Shown: positions 42,280-50,281 of the stretch, piece by piece | Layout: each line of letters opens with the position of its first letter | How positions within the stretch are numbered: position 1 is the first letter of the stretch | DNA from: Pseudomonadota bacterium | GTDB taxonomy: Bacteria; Myxococcota; Myxococcia; Myxococcales; Myxococcaceae | Assembly (NCBI GenBank): GCA_023426545.1 | Contig: JAFAAN010000066.1 | Coordinates: 1-64,000 of the forward strand | Reading direction: 5' to 3' | Length of the DNA stretch: 64,000 nt | Notes under the pieces: model-generated | Told to the model about the DNA's origin: nothing | Databases searched by the model: none | The model's input: only the letters and a program-made list of their open reading frames with translations | Made by a program: the position numbers and the translations under genes

Positions 42280-43044
42280 CTACAGGTCGATCTCCTCGCC
42301 CGACCCCAGGGAGGGGCGGGGCGCCGGGTGGCCGGGTGGCAGCGCCTTCATGTCCATGTCGATGGGCGGCTCGTTCGGCGCGCCCGGGGCGGGGAAGCCT
42401 GGCGCCTCCAGGGGGCCGCTGCCGCCCACGCCGGGGCCTTCCTTCTGCTGCAGCCCCTCGATTTCCTCTCGGGTGATGCCCGCCAGCGTCAGCACCTTGC
42501 GGGTGACGCGGATGCGGGCATGGCTGGTGAGTGCCATGGCGATGGAGTCCGAGGGGCGGGCCTCCAGGGTCATCTTCCGCTTGCCCTGCTCCAGGAAGAC
42601 GCGGCCCGAATAGACATTGTCCCGCAGGTCGTCGATGCGGACCTCGGTGACCTTGCCTCCCAGCTGCGACACCACGTCGTCCAGCAGGTCCTGCGCGAGC
42701 GGCTGGGGTGGCTGGCGCTCCGCCAGCCGGAAGGCGATGGAGATGGCCGAGGCCTCGTCCACGAACACGGGGAGGACGATGCCCTTGTCCTTGGTGGCGA
42801 GCACCACCGCGTGGGCCTCGGCCTCCTCCAGCGGGACGACGTCCTGCACCTCAAGCTCCACGAGCTCGGCGCAGGCCTTGGGGTCGTCCTTCCCCTCGGT
42901 GATGCAGGGCGGCTCCTGGCCGCCTCGGATGGCCGCGAGGGCATCCGGCATGGAGAAAGCGGGGAACAGCAGCAGCCCTCCGAGCGCCAGAAGCACGGCC
43001 GAGAGAGGTGCGACGAACAAAGTGGCGCGGTTGGGCGTTTTCAC
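42280..43044 (-). CDS. DUF151 bifunctional nuclease domain protein, exported
   Basis: A 254-residue protein with an N-terminal hydrophobic signal or anchor (about 8-32, ATLFVAPLSAVLLALGGLLLFPAF). The DUF151 core (about 62-190) includes VELEVQDVVPLEEAEAHAVVLATKD, LPVFVDEASAISIAFRLAE, VTEVRIDDLRDNVYSGRVFLEQ and RPSDSIAMAL. DUF151 proteins are called bifunctional nucleases after a plant protein with DNase/RNase activity. The C-terminal 50 residues are Pro/Gly-rich and disordered. Export of such a domain is unusual and is the most notable point. GC context and a terminator downstream show an independent unit. Confidence 0.8.
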   Translation of the reverse strand: MKTPNRATLFVAPLSAVLLALGGLLLFPAFSMPDALAAIRGGQEPPCITEGKDDPKACAELVELEVQDVVPLEEAEAHAVVLATKDKGIVLPVFVDEASAISIAFRLAERQPPQPLAQDLLDDVVSQLGGKVTEVRIDDLRDNVYSGRVFLEQGKRKMTLEARPSDSIAMALTSHARIRVTRKVLTLAGITREEIEGLQQKEGPGVGGSGPLEAPGFPAPGAPNEPPIDMDMKALPPGHPAPRPSLGSGEEIDL

Positions 43045-43150
43045 GCCTCTAACCTACGCACCCGGCCATCTCCCGGGAGGGTTGCGCTCCAAGCCCGGTT
43101 ACCCCCAATCCTCGGGGGGGCTCACCGGGCCGGGGAGCAGGCGGACGGGT

Positions 43151-43522
43151 TCAACGACTGTCGTCGTCGTCCTCGTCTTCGTCCTCGTCGTAGTCCTCTT
43201 CGTCGTCGACGTCCTCGTCCTCATCCTCGTCGAGGTCGTCGTCCTCGTCCTCATCCTCGTCGTCCTCGTCGTCGAGCATGTCCTCCAGGTCCTCGGACTC
43301 CAGCGTCATCGACACGGCGAAGCGCTTGTCCAGGGCGGCGATCTGCGCGCGCATCTCCGTGAGGGCGGCGACGAAGTCTTCCGTGAGGTTGGCGGGCGCT
43401 TTGGCGTCGCAATGCGGGCAGACGATTTTCTCAGTCCCTTCGATGAGGTCCTGAGCGTCCAGCTCGAAGCTCGCCTCGCACTTCTGGCAGGTGAAGTCGA
43501 TGCTCATGGTCCGGCGCGGCAT
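43151..43522 (-). CDS. zinc-ribbon protein with long acidic tail
   Basis: A 123-residue protein. The first 40 residues hold a two-knuckle zinc ribbon (FTCQKCEASFELD ... KIVCPHCDAKAP). A helical middle follows (FVAALTEMRAQIAALDKRFAV). The last 50 residues are almost only Asp and Glu with a few other residues. The acidic tail is encoded by a GTCGTCCTC-type tract at 43155-43280. Such tails mimic nucleic acid or bind basic proteins. Function unknown. The start at 43522 has GGAG eight bases upstream; an internal Met at 43507 is an alternative. Divergent from the acyl-CoA ligase gene. Confidence 0.75.
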   Translation of the reverse strand: MPRRTMSIDFTCQKCEASFELDAQDLIEGTEKIVCPHCDAKAPANLTEDFVAALTEMRAQIAALDKRFAVSMTLESEDLEDMLDDEDDEDEDEDDDLDEDEDEDVDDEEDYDEDEDEDDDDSR

Positions 43523-43602
43523 ACAAAGCACTCCAACCAGCTGTCAACGTCCGAGACGCGGGGACATTGGTGAGGGGCCTTGCATCCGCTAGCGTTCGGG
43601 CC

Positions 43603-45420
43603 ATGGACCTTCCCAAGACGGTGGTGCATGCGCTCCATGACCGGGCCTCGCAGCATGAGCATCGGCCGGCCCTGTGGACGCGCCGCGGGGGCGCCTATGC
43701 GCCCACCTCGTGGCTCGAGTACGCGCAGCGGGTGCGGCGCTTCGCCCTGGGGTTGCATGCGCTGGGCGTGGGCGCGGGCCAGCCGGTGGGCATCCTGAGC
43801 TTCAACCGGGAGGAGTGGCACGTCGCGGACCTGGCGGCCATCGCCATGGGCGGGGTCCCTGTCGGTCTGTACACCACCAGCTCGCCCGAGCAGCTGGAGT
43901 ACGTCCTGGGCCACTGCGAGGCCACCCTCCTGGTGGTGGAGAACGAGAAGCACCTGCGCACCGGTCTGGCCCTGCGGGAGCGCCTGCCGAAGCTGCGCCA
44001 CCTGGTCGTCATCGAGGCCCCCGCGGTGCTCCCCGAGGGCGTGCTGCGCTACGCGGACGTCCTGGCCATGGGCGCCGGCGCGGACGAGAAGCCCTACTGG
44101 GACAGCGTCCATGCGCTGAAGCCCGAGGCCATGGGCACCCTCATCTACACCTCGGGGACCACCGGCCACCCCAAGGGGGTCATGCTCAGCCATCACAACC
44201 TGGTGTGGACGGCGAAGCAGCTGACGGACTCGGTGACGTTTGGCAAGCCGGACGCGTCCTCCCTGGTGTCATATCTGCCGCTGTCGCACATCGCCGAGCA
44301 GATCATCTCCCTCTACAGCCCGCTGCTGAATGGCGTGCAGGTGTACTTCGCGACCTCGGTGGACGCGATGCCGCAGAGCCTCCGGGAGGTGCGGCCCTCG
44401 TTCTTCTTCGGCGTGCCGCGGGTGTGGGAGAAGTTCAAGGTCAAGGCGGAGGAGGGGCTCAACGCGCAGCCGCCCACGAAGCGCCGGGTGGTGGCCTGGG
44501 CGCGGCGGGTGGCCTCGGAGCGGAACGAGCGGGTGATGCGCCAGCAGAGCGTCCCGCTGGCGATGGAGGCGCAGTATCAGCTCGCGCGGAAGCTCATCTT
44601 CGCCCCGTTGAAGGAGCGCATCGGCATGGAGCGGGTGTCCTTCTTCGCCACGGCGGCGGCGCCCATCGGCCGGGACGTGCTCGACTTCTTCGCCTCCATC
44701 GACATCGTCATCCACGAGGTGTGGGGCATGACGGAGGTGGCGGGTCCGGGCACGGTGAACACCGAGTCCCACACGCGCCTGGGCACCGTGGGCCGGGCGA
44801 TGCTGGGCGTGGAGCTGCGCATCGCGGACGACGGCGAGCTGCTCGTGCGCGGCGGCAACGTCTGCATGGGCTACTACAAGAACCCGGAGGCCACCGCCGA
44901 GCTGCTGGCGGACGGGTGGCTGCACTCCGGGGACGTGGGGCGGCTGGATGCGGACGGCTACGTGCAGATCACCGGCCGCAAGAAGGACATCATCGTCACC
45001 TCCGGGGGAAAGAAGACGTCTCCTTCCAACATCGAGGAGCTGCTCAAGGCGCTGCCCGGCGTGGGGCACGCCGTGGTGCTGGGCGAGCGCAGGAACTACC
45101 TGGTGGCCCTGCTCACGCTGGACGCGGAGAAGGCGCGCGTCCTGGCCAGGGCGCAGGGGTGGCCGGAGGACGTGGCCCACCTCGCGGAGGACCCACGGGT
45201 GCTCCGGTTCCTCCAGGAGCGCGTGGAGCACGACATCAACCCGAAGCTGTCCCGCTTCGAGACCATCAAGCGCTTCGCCGTCCTGCCGAAGGACTTCTCG
45301 GTGGAGAGCGGGGAGCTGACGCCCAAGCTGAGCGTGCGCCGCAGCGTGGTGACGGAGAAGTACGCCCGCGTCATCGAAGCCCTCTACGAGGAGCCCCAGC
45401 CAGGCTCCCGGACGGGCTGA
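43603..45420 (+). CDS. long-chain acyl-CoA synthetase (AMP-forming)
   Basis: ANL-superfamily ligase, 605 residues, that activates fatty acids to acyl-CoA. AMP-binding motif IYTSGTTGHPKGVMLSH (about 183-199), FGVPRVWEKF, the TEVAGPGTVN region with WGMTE, LHSGDVGRLDADGYVQITGRKKDIIVTSGGKKTSP. The long form with a 60-residue C-terminal extension and the K-K-D-I-I-V-T-S-G-G-K-x-x-S-P sequence matches FadD15-like bacterial long-chain synthetases. Start at the Met 36 bases inside the open frame. Convergent with citrate synthase and separated from it by a strong terminator. Confidence 0.92.
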   Translation: MDLPKTVVHALHDRASQHEHRPALWTRRGGAYAPTSWLEYAQRVRRFALGLHALGVGAGQPVGILSFNREEWHVADLAAIAMGGVPVGLYTTSSPEQLEYVLGHCEATLLVVENEKHLRTGLALRERLPKLRHLVVIEAPAVLPEGVLRYADVLAMGAGADEKPYWDSVHALKPEAMGTLIYTSGTTGHPKGVMLSHHNLVWTAKQLTDSVTFGKPDASSLVSYLPLSHIAEQIISLYSPLLNGVQVYFATSVDAMPQSLREVRPSFFFGVPRVWEKFKVKAEEGLNAQPPTKRRVVAWARRVASERNERVMRQQSVPLAMEAQYQLARKLIFAPLKERIGMERVSFFATAAAPIGRDVLDFFASIDIVIHEVWGMTEVAGPGTVNTESHTRLGTVGRAMLGVELRIADDGELLVRGGNVCMGYYKNPEATAELLADGWLHSGDVGRLDADGYVQITGRKKDIIVTSGGKKTSPSNIEELLKALPGVGHAVVLGERRNYLVALLTLDAEKARVLARAQGWPEDVAHLAEDPRVLRFLQERVEHDINPKLSRFETIKRFAVLPKDFSVESGELTPKLSVRRSVVTEKYARVIEALYEEPQPGSRTG

Positions 45421-45448
45421 GCGCCGCGCGCTGCGGGTCGGAAAGCGA

Positions 45449-45482
45449 AAGGGGCGGGGAACCTCGCGGTTCCTCGCCCCTT
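45449..45482. terminator. bidirectional terminator
   Basis: AAGGGGCG then GGAACC pair with GGTTCC then CGCCCCTT around a TCGC loop, one mismatch in the stem. It lies between the convergent acyl-CoA ligase and citrate synthase genes; the A- and T-rich ends suit both directions. Confidence 0.8.
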
Positions 45483-45526
45483 CGTGTGTCAGGCCCACGC
45501 CAGCGGCGTGGACCCTGTGTCAGGGC

Positions 45527-46828
45527 CTACTTGGCGGCGCGCTTGTCCATGGGGACGTAGTCGCGGCGCGTGGCGCCCGTGTACACCTGGCGCGGACGGG
45601 CAATCTTCTGCTCGTTGTCCGTCACCATCTCCTCCCACTGCGCGCACCAGCCCACCGTGCGGGGGATGGCGAAGAGCACCGGGAACATCTCGACCTGGAA
45701 GCCCATCGCCTCGTAGATGAGGCCCGAGTAGAAGTCGACGTTCGGGTACAGCTTCCGCTTCACGAAGTACTCGTCCTCGAGCGCGATGCGCTCCAGCTCG
45801 ACGGCGATCTCGAGCAGCGGGTTCTTGCCCGTCACCTCGAAGACCTCGTCGGCCACGCGCTTGATGACCTTGGCGCGCGGGTCGTAGGACTTGTAGACGC
45901 GGTGACCGAAGCCCATCAGCTTCTTCTCACCCTCGCCGCTCTTCACCGACTTGATGAACTCGGGGATCTTGGAGACGTGGCCGATGTCCCGGAGCATGCG
46001 GAGCACGGCCTCGTTGGCGCCGCCGTGCAGCGGGCCGTAGAGGGCGCCGATGCCCGCGCTGACCGCGGAGTACGGGTCCACCTCGGACGAGCCCACCGTG
46101 CGCACGGACGTGGTGGAGCAGTTCTGCTCGTGGTCCGCGTGGAGGATGAAGAGGATGTCGAGCGCGCGCTCCAGCACGGGGTGGACCTTGTAGGTCGACG
46201 TGCCGATGCGCTTGATCATCGCCAGGAAGTTGGCGACGTAGGACAGGTCGTTGTCCGGGTAGATGTACGGCAGGCCCATCGTGTGCCGGTACGAGAACGC
46301 GGCGATGGTGGGCATCTTCGCGATCAGCCGGGTGATCTGGATGCGGCGGCTGAGCGGGTCCTTGATGTTCTTGGCGTCGGGATAGAAGCTGGACAGCGCG
46401 GCGACGGTGGAGCTCACCATGGACATCGGGTGCGCGTCGTAGCGGAACCCGTCCATGAAGCTCTTTACATTCTCGTGGACGTAGGTGTGGTGCGTGACGA
46501 GGTGGGTGAACTGCTCCAGCTCCTTCGGGGTGGGCAGCTCACCGTTGAGCAGCAGGTACGCGACCTCCAGGAAGCTCGACTTCTCCGCGAGCTGCTCGAT
46601 GGGGTAGCCGCGGTACTCCAGGATGCCCTTGTCCCCATCGATGAAGGTGATGGCGCTCTTACAGTTGGCTGTGTTGAGGAACGCCGGATCGTAACCCATC
46701 AGCCCAAAGTCATCGTCGCCAACTTTGATCTGGCGGAGAGCATTGGTGCGAATACAGCCGTTCTCGATCGGGACCTCGTAGCTCTTCCCGGTCCGATTGT
46801 CGGTGATCGTCAGCGTGTCCTTGGCCAT
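45527..46828 (-). CDS. gltA: citrate synthase (type II, GltA)
   Basis: First enzyme of the citric acid cycle: acetyl-CoA plus oxaloacetate to citrate. 433 residues. The N-terminal beta domain (1-60) shows the hexameric type II form. Active-site residues are seen in SSTVAAL..., YGPLHGGANEAVL (His), MGFGHRVYKSYDPRA (His) and PNVDFYSGLIY (Asp). Length and motifs are complete. A T-rich stretch on the minus strand (46862-46878) lies between aroA and this gene and may belong to its promoter or to termination of the shikimate operon. Confidence 0.97.
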   Translation of the reverse strand: MAKDTLTITDNRTGKSYEVPIENGCIRTNALRQIKVGDDDFGLMGYDPAFLNTANCKSAITFIDGDKGILEYRGYPIEQLAEKSSFLEVAYLLLNGELPTPKELEQFTHLVTHHTYVHENVKSFMDGFRYDAHPMSMVSSTVAALSSFYPDAKNIKDPLSRRIQITRLIAKMPTIAAFSYRHTMGLPYIYPDNDLSYVANFLAMIKRIGTSTYKVHPVLERALDILFILHADHEQNCSTTSVRTVGSSEVDPYSAVSAGIGALYGPLHGGANEAVLRMLRDIGHVSKIPEFIKSVKSGEGEKKLMGFGHRVYKSYDPRAKVIKRVADEVFEVTGKNPLLEIAVELERIALEDEYFVKRKLYPNVDFYSGLIYEAMGFQVEMFPVLFAIPRTVGWCAQWEEMVTDNEQKIARPRQVYTGATRRDYVPMDKRAAK

Positions 46829-46905
46829 GGGGCGGAGATTTCACAGGGCGGAGAGTGCTTTCAACAAAAAAGAACGATAAGTCTGCTGGCCGGACACTGC
46901 TGGTC

Positions 46906-48186
46906 TCAGCGTGCATCCGTTATCCGGACGCCCGCCTTGGCGAGCTGACGCCAGAACCCCGGAAAGCTCTTCTCCACACACTCGGGGCCGGTGAGGGTCA
47001 GCGGCGCGCCGGACAGGACGCACAAGGTGGCAGCGGTCATCGCGAGCCGGTGGTCCCCCTGGCTGTTCATCTCGAAGCCCGCGGGTGCCCTGCGGGGTGG
47101 GTGTAGCTGGAGCCGCTCGCCGTGCAGCTCCGCCGTCCCGCCGTAGGCCGCCACGAGCGCGCGGATTCCCTCCAGACGGTCGCTCTCTTTAACCCGGAGG
47201 ATGCCCACCTCGGTGAGCGTGGAGGGCGCCGGAAGGACACAGGCCAGCGCCGCCAGCGTCGGCAGCAGGTCCGGGCACTCCTCGCCTGACGCCCGCAGGC
47301 CTCCGGACAGCTGCCCCTCCACCCTCATCGTGAAGGGCTCGCCCGTGGGGACGGCGCGCAGGCCCACCTGCTCGATGAGCCGGAGCATCGCGTCGTCCGG
47401 GTGGGCGCTGCCGGTGTCCGCGCGCACCACGGCGCCTCCCGTCTTCCAGGCCACCAGGAGCAGGTAGCCCAGGGAGGACCAGTCCCCCGGAAGCGAGGGG
47501 ACGGATGGGGGGGCCTTGTACCCGGCCACGGTGTAGCTGGACGGCGTCGCCTGGACGTCGAAGCCGAAGCGCCGCAGCCAGGTCAGCGTCAGCTCCAGAT
47601 AGCCGGCGCTGGTGAGGGACCCCTCGATTTCCACGCGCCAGGGCCGCCGCTCGCGCAGGTAAAGCGCCGCGCAGCCCAGCAGCAGGCTGGAGGCGTACTG
47701 GCTGCTCTGGGCCCCCGGGACGCGGAACACGGGGAGGGCCTTCGCCGTGTCGTGGGGCGCCTGGAGCGTCACCGGCCACGGCGCGCCCTCGGTGAGCGTG
47801 AGGCCCGCCGGCGCCAGCGTCTCGCGCAGGGAGGTGAAGAGCGCGCCGTGTGGGCGCTCACCCAGGCGGGGCGTGCCGGTGAAGCGGACCCGTGCGCCCG
47901 GCGTCACCGCCGCCTGCGTGACGAGGATGCGGAAGGGGGCGCCGCCGTCCGCGCAGTCGATGTCCCGCACGGCCTCCGGCGGCAGGCGCAGGGCCTCGAT
48001 GCCCTGCCGAAGCACGCGCACATCGGCGGGGAGGTCCTCGTCCGGCTCGGCCTGGACCGAGGGAAGCGGCCACGCGCCCGTGAGGTGTCCCAGCACCAGC
48101 GCCCGCTGCGCGTCCGATTTGGACACCGGAGGGGTGAGCTCGGCGGCGCGCAAGCCGGACGGGTCCACGAGGATTCGGGAGGGCAT
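46906..48186 (-). CDS. aroA: 3-phosphoshikimate 1-carboxyvinyltransferase (EPSP synthase)
   Basis: Transfers the enolpyruvyl group of PEP to shikimate 3-phosphate. 426 residues, two-domain fold, with the start VDPSGLRAAELTPPVSKSDAQRALVL (shikimate-binding Lys and Ser), a central SAQ-type region GAQSSQYASSLLLG, VKESDRLEGIRAL and QGDHRLAMTAA near the C-terminus. The sequence is somewhat divergent from E. coli AroA but all expected residues are there. ATG 48186 has GAGGA upstream; a GTG at 48198 overlaps the aroB stop (GTGA) and is an alternative start. Last gene of the shikimate operon. Confidence 0.92.
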   Translation of the reverse strand: MPSRILVDPSGLRAAELTPPVSKSDAQRALVLGHLTGAWPLPSVQAEPDEDLPADVRVLRQGIEALRLPPEAVRDIDCADGGAPFRILVTQAAVTPGARVRFTGTPRLGERPHGALFTSLRETLAPAGLTLTEGAPWPVTLQAPHDTAKALPVFRVPGAQSSQYASSLLLGCAALYLRERRPWRVEIEGSLTSAGYLELTLTWLRRFGFDVQATPSSYTVAGYKAPPSVPSLPGDWSSLGYLLLVAWKTGGAVVRADTGSAHPDDAMLRLIEQVGLRAVPTGEPFTMRVEGQLSGGLRASGEECPDLLPTLAALACVLPAPSTLTEVGILRVKESDRLEGIRALVAAYGGTAELHGERLQLHPPRRAPAGFEMNSQGDHRLAMTAATLCVLSGAPLTLTGPECVEKSFPGFWRQLAKAGVRITDAR

Positions 48187-48194
48187 GGCCGTCC

Positions 48195-49265
48195 TCACGG
48201 GCGCACCCCCTTCGTCCAGGCGGGCCAAAGGGCTCGCCATTGCGACGCTTCCACGTCGCGCACTTCGGCGGTGCCAATGCCCGTCAGCAGCACCATGCGC
48301 AGCTCCCCCTTGGCGCCGGCCTTCTTGTCGGCGGTGAGCAGCGCCACCACGTCCCGCATGGGCGCGCGGCGGAGCAGGGCGGCGGCACGCTCCCGGCCCA
48401 GGACCCCGGGGCCCCGCGCCAGGGCGGCCTCGACCTCGGCGGCCACGGGCTCGGGCGTCACGCCCAGGTGGCGGCCCACGTCCAGGGCCAGCAGCATGCC
48501 CAGGCCCACGCCGTCTCCGTGGGACAGCTTGAAGCGGGACACGCTCTCCAGCACGTGGCCGAAGGTGTGGCCGAAGTTGAGCACCCGCCGCAGGCCCGAG
48601 TGCTCGTACGGGTCCTCGGCGCAGACGCGCTCCTTGAGGGCGCGCGCATCCTTGACCAGCTTCTCCTGCGGGGGAGGCTTGCGGACGTAGCGGCGGAAGA
48701 GGGACGCGTCGAGGCTCACCACCATCTTCCAGGCTTCCAGCGCGCCTTCGCGCCGCTGCGCATCGGAGAGGGTGTCGAAGAACTCGGGGCACACCCACCC
48801 CTCGTCCGCGTAGTGGAACACGCCGGCCGGGTTCTTCACCACGCGCCCGCGCACCGTCATGTCGACCGCGCCCTTGCCGCCGACGCTGCTGTCCACCGCC
48901 GCCAGCAGCGTGGTGGGGACCTGCACCAGCCGCACGCCGCGCTTGAGCAGGTGCGCGGCCACGGTGGAGACGTCACCGATGGTGCCGCCGCCCACGGCCA
49001 GCAGTGTGCCGGAGCGCGGAAGGGTCAGGCCGCTGGCCAGGACCTTCTCGAGCGCGGTGAACGTCTTGGCGCTCTCACCGCCCGTGAGCTGGATGATGGC
49101 CCGGGGGCTGCGCGACGCCAGGGTGGGGAGGAGCGTGGGGTGGAGCCTCGCGACCGTGCGGTCCACCACGGCCACGCTGCCCTCGGGCAGGTTGCGGGCG
49201 AGGCGGGCGAAGGGGCCCCATCGGTCGGACGGCGGACGGTATGCGCCAGGAGGGAGGGAGCTCAT
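48195..49265 (-). CDS. aroB: 3-dehydroquinate synthase
   Basis: Converts DAHP to 3-dehydroquinate with NAD and a metal. 356 residues. LTGGESAKTF (about 85-94), VGGGTIGDVSTVAAHLLKRGVRLVQVPTTLLAAVDSSVGGKGAVD (NAD and substrate binding), and LNFGHTFGHVLE plus HGDGVGLGM, which carry the metal-binding His residues. Start Met overlaps the stop codon of aroC (ATGA). Confidence 0.96.
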   Translation of the reverse strand: MSSLPPGAYRPPSDRWGPFARLARNLPEGSVAVVDRTVARLHPTLLPTLASRSPRAIIQLTGGESAKTFTALEKVLASGLTLPRSGTLLAVGGGTIGDVSTVAAHLLKRGVRLVQVPTTLLAAVDSSVGGKGAVDMTVRGRVVKNPAGVFHYADEGWVCPEFFDTLSDAQRREGALEAWKMVVSLDASLFRRYVRKPPPQEKLVKDARALKERVCAEDPYEHSGLRRVLNFGHTFGHVLESVSRFKLSHGDGVGLGMLLALDVGRHLGVTPEPVAAEVEAALARGPGVLGRERAAALLRRAPMRDVVALLTADKKAGAKGELRMVLLTGIGTAEVRDVEASQWRALWPAWTKGVRP

Positions 49266-50281
49266 GGCGTGTGGGGCCTGGCGTTGAGGTGGAGGACGAG
49301 GTCGGCGATGACGAGCGACACCATGGCCTCCAGCACCGGAACGGCGCGGGGCATGATGCACGGGTCGTGACGGCCGCCCTTGGCGTGCTCCTGCAGCGTC
49401 GCGGGCGGCTTGAAGAAGGTGCGCAGCTGCATGGGCTCCCCGTTGGCGAGCCCGCCCTGGATGCCGCCATAGGCATCCTTCACGGCATGGAACTGGGTGC
49501 CGGGCTGGCCGATGCGCTCCAGCAGGTCGGGCGGCCCCCAGATGACGCCGGTGACGGCGCCGATGCTCCCCAGGGCCTGCGCGATGCGCGCCTTGAGCTT
49601 GCCGAAGATGGGCTCGCCCAGGCCGACGGGCAGGCCCTCCACGCGCACGTCGATGGTGCCGCCCAGGCTGTCTCCCGCCTCCTTCGCGGCGAGGATGCGG
49701 CGGGACATCTCGTCTCGAATGCCCGTGTCCGGGCAGCGCGTGGGGTGCGCGTCCACCAGCTCACGGGTGAGGCCCGAGGGGGGCACGGCCGCCACGAGGT
49801 CGCCCACCTGCGACACGTAGGCGACGGTGCGGATGGAGGGCAGGTCTCGCTGGAGGTACGCCTCGGCGATGGCGCCGCCAATGACGCGGCAGAGCGTCTC
49901 TCGCCCGCTGGTGCGGCCGCCGCCGCGGTGGTCGCGGTGCTTGAAGCGCTCGCGCCACACGGCGTCCGCGTGGCCGGGCCGGTCCTGGACCTTCAGCGTG
50001 TCGTAGTCCCCGGAGCGCTGGTTGGTGTTGCGGACGATGGCGGCGATGGGCGTGCCCAGCGTCTTGTCCTCGAACACCCCGGACAGGATCTCCACCTGGT
50101 CCGGCTCGCTGCGCGCGGTGGTGATGGTGGACTGGCCGGGGCGGCGGCGGTCCAGCGCGACCTGGATCTGCTCCCGCGTGAGGGGCACGCCCGCGGGGCA
50201 CCCATCCACCACGCTGCCGAGCGCGGGCCCGTGGCTCTCTCCGAACGTCGTCAGGCGAAACAGGTCGCCGAAGGTATTCAT
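49262..50281 (-). CDS. aroC: chorismate synthase
   Basis: Converts EPSP to chorismate with reduced FMN. 339 residues: RLTTFGESHGPALGSVVDGCPAG at the N-terminus, DRRRPGQSTITTARSEPDQV, RPGHADAVW, GGGRTSGRETLCRVIGGA, and a C-terminal region with KGGRHDPCIMPRAVPVLEAM. Normal motifs. Starts on an ATG overlapping the stop of the upstream fusion gene. Confidence 0.97.
   Translation of the reverse strand: MNTFGDLFRLTTFGESHGPALGSVVDGCPAGVPLTREQIQVALDRRRPGQSTITTARSEPDQVEILSGVFEDKTLGTPIAAIVRNTNQRSGDYDTLKVQDRPGHADAVWRERFKHRDHRGGGRTSGRETLCRVIGGAIAEAYLQRDLPSIRTVAYVSQVGDLVAAVPPSGLTRELVDAHPTRCPDTGIRDEMSRRILAAKEAGDSLGGTIDVRVEGLPVGLGEPIFGKLKARIAQALGSIGAVTGVIWGPPDLLERIGQPGTQFHAVKDAYGGIQGGLANGEPMQLRTFFKPPATLQEHAKGGRHDPCIMPRAVPVLEAMVSLVIADLVLHLNARPHTP

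Noticed and set aside
43155..43280. Tandem GTCGTCCTC-like sequence as a CRISPR or satellite repeat
   Set aside because: It is the coding sequence of an Asp/Glu tail; there are no spacers and units are irregular.
42617..43573. A plus-strand frame with Val-rich repeats (VVLVFVLVVVLF)
   Set aside because: It is the antisense reading of the acidic tail gene and of the DUF151 gene.
48187..48798. N-terminal extension of aroA by about 200 codons
   Set aside because: It lies wholly opposite in frame within aroB and is Ala/Gly/Arg-rich; EPSP synthase homology begins at about 48186.
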